64,000 nt of DNA, from positions 38,506 to 102,505 of the forward strand of contig CABMPD010000009.1 of assembly GCA_902388455.1 (NCBI GenBank), given 5' to 3'. This DNA comes from an uncultured Alistipes sp. (GTDB taxonomy: Bacteria > Bacteroidota > Bacteroidia > Bacteroidales > UBA932). Numbering within the stretch: position 1 is the first letter of the stretch; the number at the start of each line of letters is the position of its first letter. A program made the position numbers and the translations under genes. The notes beneath the pieces are model-generated. The model searched no databases. It saw only the letters and a program-made list of their open reading frames with translations, and was not told the DNA's origin. Of this stretch, positions 1-7,630 are shown piece after piece.

Positions 1-1132
1 CACGTATCATCTCTTCCTCCGTCACCACATAACCGCCGCGGGCGCTCACCTCATGCCGGTTGGTGCCTTTGATGAGGACCGGCTGACCGTTGACCAGGAG
101 CTGACCGTCACGGATTTCCACCTTACGGAAGCCGACATTGACCGAAACCTTCTCCGTAACACCTTTGGAACCTGTCACCACAGCATCGAGACGGTACAGC
201 GACGGGGTTTCTGCCGACCATTTGGCAGGGGAGCGCAGGCTGGCCGACGCCTTGAAACTGCCTTCCTCCGAAATATTGGCGACGGCTGTCCAGACCGTCC
301 GCCCCTCTGGAGATACCAGAGTAAGACCTACATTCTGTACACCGGGAGTCACCTGTCCCTTCACTGAGAGCGTACCGTTTCTATAAGAAGCGTCCAGATC
401 AGGAGTAGCCTCGATTGTCAGAAGACGCTGAGGATCCCTGGCATAGAGATAGCTCTCGCGTGCCACACCGGTGAGTCTCCAAAAGTCCTGATCTTCCAGA
501 TATGTTCCGTCGCACCAGCGGAAGACCTGGAATGCGATCAGATTCTTCTCTCCGGGTTTGATACAGGAGGTTATGTCAAACACAGCCTCCAGCTTGCTGT
601 CCTCACTGTACCCTACATACTGTCCGTTGACATAGAGGGAGATATTGGAAGTCACCGAACCGAAGTGCGCGAACACGTCCTTGCCCTTCCAGTCAGAGGG
701 TATCTCTATCCAGCGGCGGTAAGTTCCCACATGATTCTGCTGTCCGGGAATATATGGAGGACGGCTCTCGAAGAAGTTGCGCCAGACATAGCAGTTGTTG
801 ACATATACCGGCTCGCCGTAACCGTTAAGTTCCCAGATACCGGGCACAGGGATTGTCCCCCACCCCTTGTCATCGTAATCCGTACGATAGTAGTCCTCCG
901 GACGGTCCCAGGCATTTTCCACCCAGTCGAACTTCCATGTACCGTGAAGAGAGACCACCGGGAGGTTCTCTATATCCATGGTAACGTGCATCGGAACACG
1001 GTTCACTGCATTGATCCGAGGATTGCCCCAGACTGAGTCCGCATCAATAGTCCTGCCGTCACCATAGGCTTGGGCGGCTGCTGCCATGCTGAGAGAGAAC
1101 AGCACTGCCAGAAAGAAGAATAGTCGCTTCAT
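1..1132 (-). CDS. Secreted GH2 beta-galactosidase, N-terminal part (cut by window edge)
   Basis: Reads minus from the ATG at 1132 with no stop before the window edge, giving about 377 residues. A signal peptide (MKRLFFFLAVLF, hydrophobic to about residue 22) predicts export. The sugar-binding jelly-roll domain carries the pattern VGYSEDSKLEAVFDI and the segment LEDQDFWRLTGVARE, both hallmarks of LacZ-type GH2 enzymes. An immunoglobulin-like domain follows, then the start of the TIM barrel (IKGTNRHEVSARGG, equivalent to the IKGVNRHEHHP strand of LacZ). The acid/base and nucleophile glutamates lie beyond the window. GH2 enzymes of this type remove terminal beta-galactose; a secreted form in Bacteroidales usually works on host or dietary glycans. 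It has its own promoter and sits after the rplI terminator. Confidence 0.93.
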   Translation of the reverse strand, partial: MKRLFFFLAVLFSLSMAAAAQAYGDGRTIDADSVWGNPRINAVNRVPMHVTMDIENLPVVSLHGTWKFDWVENAWDRPEDYYRTDYDDKGWGTIPVPGIWELNGYGEPVYVNNCYVWRNFFESRPPYIPGQQNHVGTYRRWIEIPSDWKGKDVFAHFGSVTSNISLYVNGQYVGYSEDSKLEAVFDITSCIKPGEKNLIAFQVFRWCDGTYLEDQDFWRLTGVARESYLYARDPQRLLTIEATPDLDASYRNGTLSVKGQVTPGVQNVGLTLVSPEGRTVWTAVANISEEGSFKASASLRSPAKWSAETPSLYRLDAVVTGSKGVTEKVSVNVGFRKVEIRDGQLLVNGQPVLIKGTNRHEVSARGGYVVTEEEMIR

Positions 1133-1165
1133 ATTTTCTAAATTTAGATGATTTGCAATAACCTG

Positions 1166-1196
1166 CGAAATTACTACAATTGTATGATTTTTTCAA
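1166..1196 (-). promoter_or_regulatory. Bacteroidetes-type promoter of the GH2 gene
   Basis: On the minus strand TTGA at 1193-1196 is followed after 19 nt by TAATTTCG at 1166-1173, close to the -33 TTTG / -7 TAnnTTTG consensus. It lies 34 nt upstream of the GH2 start codon and downstream of the rplI terminator. Confidence 0.6.
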
Positions 1197-1202
1197 GCGG
1201 AT

Positions 1203-1235
1203 ACAAAAAAAGGCAGTCCGTAAAAGAACCGCCTT
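1203..1235 (-). terminator. Rho-independent terminator of the rpsF-rpsR-rplI operon
   Basis: On the minus strand a 10-bp stem (AAGGCGGTTC pairing with GGACTGCCTT, two G-U pairs) with a 6-nt loop is followed directly by a run of seven Ts. It sits 25 nt after the rplI stop codon. Confidence 0.85.
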
Positions 1236-1259
1236 CTGTATTGTACGAAAAGGATGATA

Positions 1260-1748
1260 TTACTCTGCTGCGGGAGCGGACTCCTCTGCGGCCTCGGTAC
1301 CGTCACCTACGACCTCAACCTTGAAGTCAGCCTTGATGTCCTTGTAGAACTTCACGCTGGCGTCATAGATACCGGCTTCCTTGATGTTGTCCATGCCGGC
1401 GATGGTCACGTTGCGGCGGTCAACCTCAACTCCGAGAGCGGCGACTGCCTCGGCGATCTGGATGTTGCCTACAGAACCGAAGATCTTGCCCTTCGTGCTC
1501 ATCTTGGCCACAACCTTGACGGTCAGACCGTTGATCTTGGCTGCGAGAGCACTTGCCTCCTCGCGGATCTTGGCCTCCTTGTGAGCCCTCTGACGGATGT
1601 TTTCGGCGAGAACCTTCTTGGCGGACTCAGTGGCGAGGATAGCCATGCCTTGAGGGATGAGGTAGTTGACAGCGTAGCCGTTCTTTACCTTTACGATATC
1701 GTCTTTATGCCCGAGATTGGCGATGTCCTGTTTCAGAATGATTTCCAT
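1260..1748 (-). CDS. rplI: 50S ribosomal protein L9
   Basis: 162 residues. The N-terminal RNA-binding domain begins MEIILKQDIANLGHKDDIV and contains VKNGYAVNYLIPQGMA, the L9 signature region that binds 23S rRNA; the long connecting helix and the C-terminal domain (KIFGSVGNIQIAEAV) follow. The tail is extended by an acidic, alanine-rich stretch (AEESAPAAE) beyond the usual 148-150 residues. It is the last gene of the S6-S18-L9 operon, 12 nt after rpsR, and is followed by a strong terminator. Confidence 0.98.
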   Translation of the reverse strand: MEIILKQDIANLGHKDDIVKVKNGYAVNYLIPQGMAILATESAKKVLAENIRQRAHKEAKIREEASALAAKINGLTVKVVAKMSTKGKIFGSVGNIQIAEAVAALGVEVDRRNVTIAGMDNIKEAGIYDASVKFYKDIKADFKVEVVGDGTEAAEESAPAAE

Positions 1749-1760
1749 ACACTGTCCTCC

Positions 1761-2027
1761 TTATTTCAATAAGTCTGTTACATAAGGGAGCAGGGCGAGA
1801 TGCCTTGCACGTTTAACTGCCTGAGCGACCTTGCGCTGGAACTTCAGGGAAGTACCGGTCAGACGGCGGGGAAGAATCTTGCCCTGCTCGTTGAGGAACC
1901 TCTTGAGGAACTCTGCGTCCTTGTAGTCCACATATTTGATGTGCGCTTTCTTGAAGCGGCAGTATTTTTTCTTCTTCACCTCTACTGTAGGAGGGTTGAG
2001 AAATCTGATTTCGTTGTTTACGGCCAT
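1761..2027 (-). CDS. rpsR: 30S ribosomal protein S18
   Basis: 88 residues with the S18 core [39 protein letters not shown] and [22 protein letters not shown]. It binds next to S6 on the 30S platform. The gene starts 3 nt after the rpsF stop, so the partners S6 and S18 are probably translationally coupled. No ssb or priB gene lies between them, as is normal in Bacteroidetes. Confidence 0.98.
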   Translation of the reverse strand: MAVNNEIRFLNPPTVEVKKKKYCRFKKAHIKYVDYKDAEFLKRFLNEQGKILPRRLTGTSLKFQRKVAQAVKRARHLALLPYVTDLLK

Positions 2028-2030
2028 GGC

Positions 2031-2408
2031 TTATTCCTCCTTTGCTGTATTTTCTGCAGCGGGAGCCGCTGCGTTTTCTTTCCTGTTGCTGCGCCTGCGC
2101 TCTGAGTAGGCGATAGAGTCCTTGTCCATCACGAATGTGAGGAAACGGATGATGCGCTCGTCGCGTCTGTACTGTGTCTCGAGCTTGTCAATGAACTGCG
2201 AGTCAGCCTTGAACTCGAACAGGTGGTAGAACCCTGTTGTCTTTTTCTGGATGGGGTAGGCCAGCTTTCTCAGGCCCCAGTCCTCATCGTTCACGATCTC
2301 ACCACCCTCGGAGAGGATGTAGCCGCGATACTTTTCTACCGCTTCCTTTATCTGTTCCTCAGATAAAACGGGAGTTGCAATGAAAACGGTTTCGTACTGT
2401 TTTAACAT
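2031..2408 (-). CDS. rpsF: 30S ribosomal protein S6
   Basis: 125 residues. [19 protein letters not shown] and the segment [22 protein letters not shown] are the S6 signature; the ferredoxin-like fold is complete to [14 protein letters not shown], followed by a charged, Ala-rich tail. It is first gene of the rpsF-rpsR-rplI operon. A promoter at 2466-2496 and a hairpin at 2438-2464 precede it. In several bacterial groups the S6:S18 complex controls its own mRNA through a leader hairpin, so the hairpin may be regulatory. Confidence 0.98.
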   Translation of the reverse strand: MLKQYETVFIATPVLSEEQIKEAVEKYRGYILSEGGEIVNDEDWGLRKLAYPIQKKTTGFYHLFEFKADSQFIDKLETQYRRDERIIRFLTFVMDKDSIAYSERRRSNRKENAAAPAAENTAKEE

Positions 2409-2437
2409 CTTGATTATTATTTAATTAAAATTAACAA

Positions 2438-2464
2438 AGCCCTTCCCCGGTGTGGGAAAGGGCT
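2438..2464 (-). promoter_or_regulatory. Hairpin at the 5' end of the rpsF leader, candidate S6:S18 control element
   Basis: On the minus strand an 11-bp stem (AGCCCTTTCCC with GGGGAAGGGCT, one T-G pair) encloses the loop ACACC, so CACCGG lies at the tip. It overlaps the predicted transcription start of the rpsF operon and is followed by T-rich sequence. It could instead terminate transcripts from pepD upstream, or do both. The known S6:S18 leader motif is a hairpin exposing CCG; the match here is suggestive only. Confidence 0.45.
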
Positions 2465-2465
2465 G

Positions 2466-2496
2466 CAAAGATACGAATTATACGTCAATTACCAAA
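2466..2496 (-). promoter_or_regulatory. Promoter of the rpsF-rpsR-rplI operon
   Basis: A full consensus match on the minus strand: TTTG at 2493-2496, 19-nt spacer, TATCTTTG at 2466-2473. The predicted start is near 2461-2463, at the foot of the leader hairpin. Confidence 0.8.
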
Positions 2497-2497
2497 A

Positions 2498-3952
2498 TTA
2501 CTTCGCGGGAATGTTCTTGAGCACCTCCTTGATGAAGTTCCAGAATTTCTCCACTGTCGGGATAAGCAGGCGCTCATCGGGAGAGTGGGGAGACATCAGG
2601 GTAGGGCCGCATGAGATCATGTCCCAGTGCGGGTAGTTGGTCGAGAGGATGCCGCACTCGAGGCCGGCGTGGATGGCCTTGACCTCGGGTTCCTTGCCGT
2701 AGAGAGCCTTGTAGGTCTCCTTCATGGTCCTGAGGATGTCGGAGTCCATATTAGGCTGCCATCCGGAGTAGCCGCCGGAGAACCTTACCTTGGCGCCGCC
2801 GAGCTCGAGGGCACTCTGAATGGCGTCGCGCAGGGCATACTTGGCCGAGTCGGTGGAACCTCTCATGAGGGTCTTGACGCTGATCTTCTTGCCTTCAGAC
2901 TTGACGATAGCCAGGTTGTTGGATGTCTCCACGAGACCGGGCATCACGAGACTCATGCGGTCTACGTTGCAGGGGCAGGCGAGCAGGGCCTTCACTACGT
3001 TGAGGGCCACGTCGGTGGGGATGATTTTCCTTGCGCCCTTGGTCTTCTCGACGAGGATTTCGATGCCGGAGTCGATGGGAGCATATTCATGCTTGATGTC
3101 AGCGGCAGCAGCCTCGATGCACTTCCGGGCCTTCAATGCCTTCTTCTTGGGGATGGCGATGACGGCCTGTGCCTCGCGGGGGATGGCGTTGCGCATGTTG
3201 CCGCCCTCGATGGATACCAGCTCACCCTTGAGGTCGCGCAGCAGCGGCAGGAGGATGCGGGCCATCAGCTTGTTGGAGTTGGCGCGTCCCTCGTTGATCT
3301 CCATGCCGGAGTGGCCTCCGCGGAGTCCCTTGATGACGATGCTGTACTGGTCTGTGTCCTTGCTGATATTCTCGGGCTTGTAGCTGAACTCTGCATCGGT
3401 GTCCAGACCGCCGGCACAGCCTACATACAGCTCACCCTCAGTCTCGGAATCCAGGTTGACCAGGATGTCTCCGTGGAGCAGACCGCCCTTGAGAGCCTGG
3501 GCTCCAGTCATACCGGTCTCTTCGTCGATGGTGAAGAGAGCCTCCACAGGTCCGTGTACCAGGTCCTTGGATTCAAGGACAGCCATGGCTACGGCGCAGC
3601 CCAATCCGTTGTCGGCGCCAAGAGTGGTACCCCTGGCCTTCACCCAATCACCGTCGATGTAAGTCTCCACGGGATCCTTCTCCCAATCGTGCTGCACGTC
3701 ATTGTTGTTCTGGGGCACCATGTCGAGGTGACCTTGAAGGATGACACCCTTGCGGTTCTCCATACCCGGTGTGGCGGGCTTGCGGATGATGATGTTGCCT
3801 ACCTCGTCGCGGATGGTCTCCAGTCCGAGGCTTTTGCCGAAATTCTCCATAAAGTCCACAGCCCTCCACTCTTTCTTCGAGGGACGGGGAATCTGTGTCA
3901 GCGCGTAGAAATTCTTCCATACGCACTTGGGATCTAGATTGTCAATTGTCAT
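2498..3952 (-). CDS. pepD: Aminoacyl-histidine dipeptidase (PepD, peptidase family M20)
   Basis: 484 residues, the usual length for bacterial PepD (carnosinase-like Xaa-His dipeptidase). Visible family features are QGHLDMVPQ near residue 75 (metal-ligand His and catalytic Asp), GTTLGADNGLG (metal-bridging Asp), DEETGMTGA (the catalytic and metal-binding Glu pair) and a His near the C-terminus (MSPHSPDERL). There is no signal peptide, so it should be cytoplasmic and hydrolyse dipeptides taken up from outside. It starts 31 nt after the DUF4831 gene, suggesting the last place in the lpxL-like/DUF4831/pepD operon. Confidence 0.95.
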   Translation of the reverse strand: MTIDNLDPKCVWKNFYALTQIPRPSKKEWRAVDFMENFGKSLGLETIRDEVGNIIIRKPATPGMENRKGVILQGHLDMVPQNNNDVQHDWEKDPVETYIDGDWVKARGTTLGADNGLGCAVAMAVLESKDLVHGPVEALFTIDEETGMTGAQALKGGLLHGDILVNLDSETEGELYVGCAGGLDTDAEFSYKPENISKDTDQYSIVIKGLRGGHSGMEINEGRANSNKLMARILLPLLRDLKGELVSIEGGNMRNAIPREAQAVIAIPKKKALKARKCIEAAAADIKHEYAPIDSGIEILVEKTKGARKIIPTDVALNVVKALLACPCNVDRMSLVMPGLVETSNNLAIVKSEGKKISVKTLMRGSTDSAKYALRDAIQSALELGGAKVRFSGGYSGWQPNMDSDILRTMKETYKALYGKEPEVKAIHAGLECGILSTNYPHWDMISCGPTLMSPHSPDERLLIPTVEKFWNFIKEVLKNIPAK

Positions 3953-3983
3953 ACTGCGTTAGTGTTTATTAAGTTTAAAATTG

Positions 3984-5114
3984 CTATTTTACGAGTACAT
4001 GAACCGGGAATGAGAGGTCCTGGCCTTTCTGATATACGGGAATACGGCTCTTGAGGATAAGGTTCTGACCATCCACGATACGGACAGAGCAGATTGCCGG
4101 TACTCTATAGTAGATGTTACCGCGGAGAGCCGCTTCATGCTTTGCTCTGGGCTTAGCAGCCTCAACCTCCCCTACCACCTGCTCCGAATAAAAGTCCTCC
4201 GCATCCTCAGGAACAATCTCCATGACGACCGGGCGCCCCGTAATGTCATCCGGAGGCAGCAGACCGTGCGAATCGGAAATACGGAAAGCCATCGTCAGTT
4301 CTTCCTCCGGTCCGGAAGCGGGCACCACATCAAAACTCATGGCCTGCACGGATGATGAGACTGTACCTGTAAAGAGCCTCATATACTCTTCCTCCAGACG
4401 TCCTATCTCCTCGACCGCTGCGCGAAGGGCATCACCGCTGAATGTAGCATCAGTGTTTCCGGTTATTATATTCAAGCGGTTTTCCCTAAGAGACAGTATC
4501 ATGGATGCTGCCTCCTGAGCTTTCTTCTCCGTACTCTTCTCCACGACCTGACTCTGACGGACGGCGACACGGTCATACCCGCCGCCTTCCGTACGGACAG
4601 AACGGTAAAGAGTGGTCTCCGTAGATGTCAGATTGGCCGTTGCCTCTGAGGCCAAAGTTCCGGAGCCCGGAGCCATTGAGGGGAATCTCCAGGAATTGAC
4701 ATTCCCCTTGTTCTCATCCGAGAGCAGCAGCAGTCCCTGAGAGGAAAACTCAAAGAAACTGGCAGGAGAAGCTTCTCCCAGCATACCGTCCAGGTTCACG
4801 ACATAACTGCAGGAGCGGTCTGCCTCAAGATAGGGAGTCATACGGATTCTGCTCAGAGTATAGGAGGTAGATGCCTCCTGGGGAACATCGATACCCAGAT
4901 ATTTTTTTGCCCACTGACAATAGGGTCCCGGGGTATAAGTCTCGCATACGGCCTCAACGTCCAGACGGACTGTTGTCAAGGGAAGAGAATATACGACCAC
5001 TCCGTCAGGAGCCGGTTGCCCTTTCTCAAGCCTGTTGATGTTCTGCGCTGAGAGTGTTGCTGCTACCGAGCATGTCAGCGCAAGTGCTGTGATAAGTGTT
5101 CCAATCTGTTTCAT
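3984..5114 (-). CDS. DUF4831 family secreted protein
   Basis: I chose the start at 5114 (MKQIGTLITALALT), giving 376 residues, because it begins a clear signal peptide ending near TLSAQ and its ATG overlaps the TGA of the upstream acyltransferase (ATGA), which implies translational coupling. The mature part (NINRLEKGQPAPDGVVVYSLPLTTV) resembles Bacteroidetes proteins of unknown function classed as DUF4831. No catalytic motif is recognised. Its place behind a lipid A acyltransferase suggests a periplasmic or envelope role, but that is only context. Confidence 0.85.
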   Translation of the reverse strand: MKQIGTLITALALTCSVAATLSAQNINRLEKGQPAPDGVVVYSLPLTTVRLDVEAVCETYTPGPYCQWAKKYLGIDVPQEASTSYTLSRIRMTPYLEADRSCSYVVNLDGMLGEASPASFFEFSSQGLLLLSDENKGNVNSWRFPSMAPGSGTLASEATANLTSTETTLYRSVRTEGGGYDRVAVRQSQVVEKSTEKKAQEAASMILSLRENRLNIITGNTDATFSGDALRAAVEEIGRLEEEYMRLFTGTVSSSVQAMSFDVVPASGPEEELTMAFRISDSHGLLPPDDITGRPVVMEIVPEDAEDFYSEQVVGEVEAAKPRAKHEAALRGNIYYRVPAICSVRIVDGQNLILKSRIPVYQKGQDLSFPVHVLVK

Positions 5115-5992
5115 ACTATACGTTTTTTCCATCTTTTGTGGCTCCACAGCCACGTTCCTTTATGGTTCTTTATATCCGCTTCCAGCAATTTGGCGAAAGT
5201 AGATGTGACATATCCTTCCGGACAATCAGCAGCGTTTTCTGCAATCAACTCGAAATGAGCTTCGTTATCCATACGTCCATGTCTTATCAGACCGCAGTAA
5301 AGCACCGGCATACCCAACTTGGACGCGATGGTCTCCGGCCCATCTATCATATATGTCTTCTGGCACAGAAAGTCCGCGACCAGACGGCTCTCACTGTGAG
5401 GGGGATTCTGGTCACAGATAAAGAAAAACGCATCTTTCCCTTCCCTGTGTCTGACTATATGACGTACAATCTGATGGGACTCAATAATAGAGCACGAGCC
5501 GTGCCCCGTCCTTATCCTGGATATGACCTTCCCCGCCAGTCTGCTTGCCGGCCTCTTGTAGACATATACGAAATTCTTATTATCCAGGTCTATACCGTAG
5601 TTGCTGCGCAGATCCGGCAGACCGGTGAATATCTCCCAGTTGCCCAGATGTCCTACCATGATGACTGCATTACGGCCGAGCGACATAGCCCGGTTCAGAT
5701 TCTCCTGTCCGCTGATACGAACCTGCCTGCCTATTTTATCGGTAGATGCCGTAAGGCCCCAGACCGACTCGACCACTATATCCGCCAGATTGCGGTAAAA
5801 GTCGCTAACAGTCCGGTTTATCTCCTCATACGTCATTTCAGGGAAAGATCTCGAGATATTGGTCAGCACTGTAGATGTCCTGTAATGCAGCACTTTGTGC
5901 AAAACCCACGCAATGAAGCCGGAAAATGCATAATGCACCTTCAACGGCAGCCATGATAAAGCATATAGAAAAAATAAAACTACTCTATACAT
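5111..5992 (-). CDS. Late lipid A acyltransferase (LpxL/HtrB family)
   Basis: 293 residues. An N-terminal hydrophobic anchor (VVLFFLYALSWLPL) is followed by the family's catalytic H-x4-E motif (GHLGNWE), then CDQNP and a basic C-terminus (WSHKRWKKRIV). The enzyme adds a secondary acyl chain to the Kdo-lipid A precursor at the inner membrane. It leads the operon with DUF4831 (4-nt overlap) and pepD; its promoter lies at 6011-6041. waaA, which makes the Kdo-containing substrate, is elsewhere in the window at 50509-51777. Confidence 0.92.
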   Translation of the reverse strand: MYRVVLFFLYALSWLPLKVHYAFSGFIAWVLHKVLHYRTSTVLTNISRSFPEMTYEEINRTVSDFYRNLADIVVESVWGLTASTDKIGRQVRISGQENLNRAMSLGRNAVIMVGHLGNWEIFTGLPDLRSNYGIDLDNKNFVYVYKRPASRLAGKVISRIRTGHGSCSIIESHQIVRHIVRHREGKDAFFFICDQNPPHSESRLVADFLCQKTYMIDGPETIASKLGMPVLYCGLIRHGRMDNEAHFELIAENAADCPEGYVTSTFAKLLEADIKNHKGTWLWSHKRWKKRIV

Positions 5993-6010
5993 TGTCGGAC
6001 ATACATCTTA

Positions 6011-6041
6011 CAAAGATATCAATTATCTACAAAAAAACAAA
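6011..6041 (-). promoter_or_regulatory. Promoter of the lpxL-like operon
   Basis: Full consensus on the minus strand: TTTG at 6038-6041, 19-nt spacer, TATCTTTG at 6011-6018. The -33 element lies inside the 3' arm and T-tract of the hydrogenase terminator. Confidence 0.8.
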
Positions 6042-6074
6042 TGCCCGCCCGTGATTTGCACCGGCAGGCATTTT
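6031..6074 (-). terminator. Rho-independent terminator of the hydrogenase gene
   Basis: On the minus strand AAATGCCTGCC pairs with GGCGGGCATTT (one G-U pair), separated by a 13-nt loop region, followed by a tract of seven Ts at 6031-6037. It lies 28 nt after the hydrogenase stop and overlaps the next promoter. Confidence 0.8.
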
Positions 6075-6101
6075 ATTACTGCTCACATCAGACGGAGGCT
6101 A

Positions 6102-7568
6102 CTACTCTCGGCGCGATGCGTATGTATCGGTAATCGTATCCAGCTCGGTATTGTACATCTTCTTGCCGGAAACAGAATCGTTATAGGTGCAAGGACCGGA
6201 AATACATCCGTCCGGGCAGACCATCATCTCAAGGAACTGAGCGGGGGCCTTCTTAGTCTTGGCGTAGCTCTTGATCAGCGCAATGTTCTTCTTGTCCATG
6301 CCGGCTATACGGAGAGAATTGACATCCTCGCCCAGAAATGCCTTGACCGCTCCGGCGACTCCACCGCTCTGTCCGAAAGCGTGGGCCTCCTTGACAGATA
6401 CAGTCTCCACCTCATACGGCTCTACCTTATCAAATTCAATCTCGTATCCTGAAAGCACACTTCCCAGTTCCTCGAATGTCATGACATAATCCACATTGGG
6501 ATTGCCTTTCGCCTCCTTGCGCTTGGCGATGCAGGGACCGATGAAGACCTGCTTGGCCGCAGGATATTTTTCCTTGACTATCTGAGCAGTGTAGTACATA
6601 GGTGATCCTGTTGATGACACGAAAGGCGCCATGTCGGGAATATGCTTGCGCACCAGTTCTATCCATGAGGGACAGCAGCTGGTCGTCATGAACGGCTGGC
6701 CTTCCTCCATCTTCTCCTTAAGTTCGTGCGCCTCGTTGGAGACAGTCATCATGGCGCCCTCCGCAACCTCGACGACAGCCGAGAATCCTATGGCCTTTAT
6801 CGCTCCGTAAAGCTTCTCCTTGGAAGTCTTGAACTGACCGAGGATAGAGGGTGCGACCATCGCCACTACCGGGCGGCCGTCCCATATATTATTCAAGACG
6901 TCAAACACCTGGGATATTTCGAAGATAGCACCGAACGGACATGCATTCAGACATTTACCGCAATAGATACACTTACTCTCGTCTATATGCTCGACCCCGT
7001 ACCGGTCCTTGGATATAGCCTTTACAGGACAAGCCTCCTCGCACGGCACAGGAATATAAACGATAGCATGGTAAGGACAGCTCTGGTAGCACTTGCCGCA
7101 GTTGATACAGAGATCGTGATCGATGACAGCCTGACCGTGACGCTTGACATCATGAGTTATGGCACCCTTGGGACAGTTCATGGAACAGCTGCGGGCCACA
7201 CAGCCGCGGCAGAGGTTGGTAATCTCATAATTGGTCTTCACGCAGGAAGAGCAGGCTTCGTCTACGACACACATGATATTCTCCTTCTGCTCTCTCTCAC
7301 CGCTGATAGCACGGCGGGCATACTCGGACAGCGGAGTAAGCTCGTCCTTCTCATCGTTCATGTCATAGCCGAGCAGAGGGAACATCTTATACTTCCATAC
7401 AGCCCTTTCCTTATGCACACAGCACCTTCCGAGCACTTCTGTCTTTCTGGGACTGAGCTGAATCGGCAGCCTGTCTATGTCGGCCAGAAGACGGTCCTCT
7501 TTCCATTTATTAACCATCATCGCCAGCAACTTGTGGCGGACAATCATCACATTGTTAGTAAAAGCCAT
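6102..7568 (-). CDS. [FeFe] hydrogenase, monomeric, group B-like
   Basis: 488 residues. The N-terminal part holds Cys clusters for several 4Fe-4S centres: CRGCVARSCSMNCPKG, CINCGKCYQSCP and CIYCGKCLNACP. The H-cluster domain has all ligand motifs: TSCCPSW (Cys298/Cys299), GPCIAKRKEA (Cys346) and MVCPDGCISGPC (Cys451 and Cys455). The Cys of TSC that carries protons in active enzymes is kept. The L2/L3 wording (GPCIAK; CISGPC rather than CxxGGGQP) fits group B enzymes of gut Bacteroidales rather than clostridial group A. It likely couples ferredoxin oxidation to H2 release in the cytoplasm. It is monocistronic, with its own promoter and terminator; maturases HydE/F/G are not in the window. Confidence 0.9.
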   Translation of the reverse strand: MAFTNNVMIVRHKLLAMMVNKWKEDRLLADIDRLPIQLSPRKTEVLGRCCVHKERAVWKYKMFPLLGYDMNDEKDELTPLSEYARRAISGEREQKENIMCVVDEACSSCVKTNYEITNLCRGCVARSCSMNCPKGAITHDVKRHGQAVIDHDLCINCGKCYQSCPYHAIVYIPVPCEEACPVKAISKDRYGVEHIDESKCIYCGKCLNACPFGAIFEISQVFDVLNNIWDGRPVVAMVAPSILGQFKTSKEKLYGAIKAIGFSAVVEVAEGAMMTVSNEAHELKEKMEEGQPFMTTSCCPSWIELVRKHIPDMAPFVSSTGSPMYYTAQIVKEKYPAAKQVFIGPCIAKRKEAKGNPNVDYVMTFEELGSVLSGYEIEFDKVEPYEVETVSVKEAHAFGQSGGVAGAVKAFLGEDVNSLRIAGMDKKNIALIKSYAKTKKAPAQFLEMMVCPDGCISGPCTYNDSVSGKKMYNTELDTITDTYASRRE

Positions 7569-7599
7569 ATAATCACTTACAGTTTATTGGAAAATGCCG

Positions 7600-7630
7600 C
7601 AAATGTAATACAATTTCCTTATTCTCCAAC
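7600..7630 (-). promoter_or_regulatory. Promoter of the hydrogenase gene
   Basis: On the minus strand GTTG at 7627-7630, 19-nt spacer, TACATTTG at 7600-7607. The -33 element lies inside the 3' end of the upstream GT2 gene. Confidence 0.7.

Noticed and set aside
2627..3937. Plus-strand open frame of 436 codons opposite pepD
   Set aside because: Shadow of pepD codon bias; no motif, promoter or start context, while pepD on the other strand is fully conserved.
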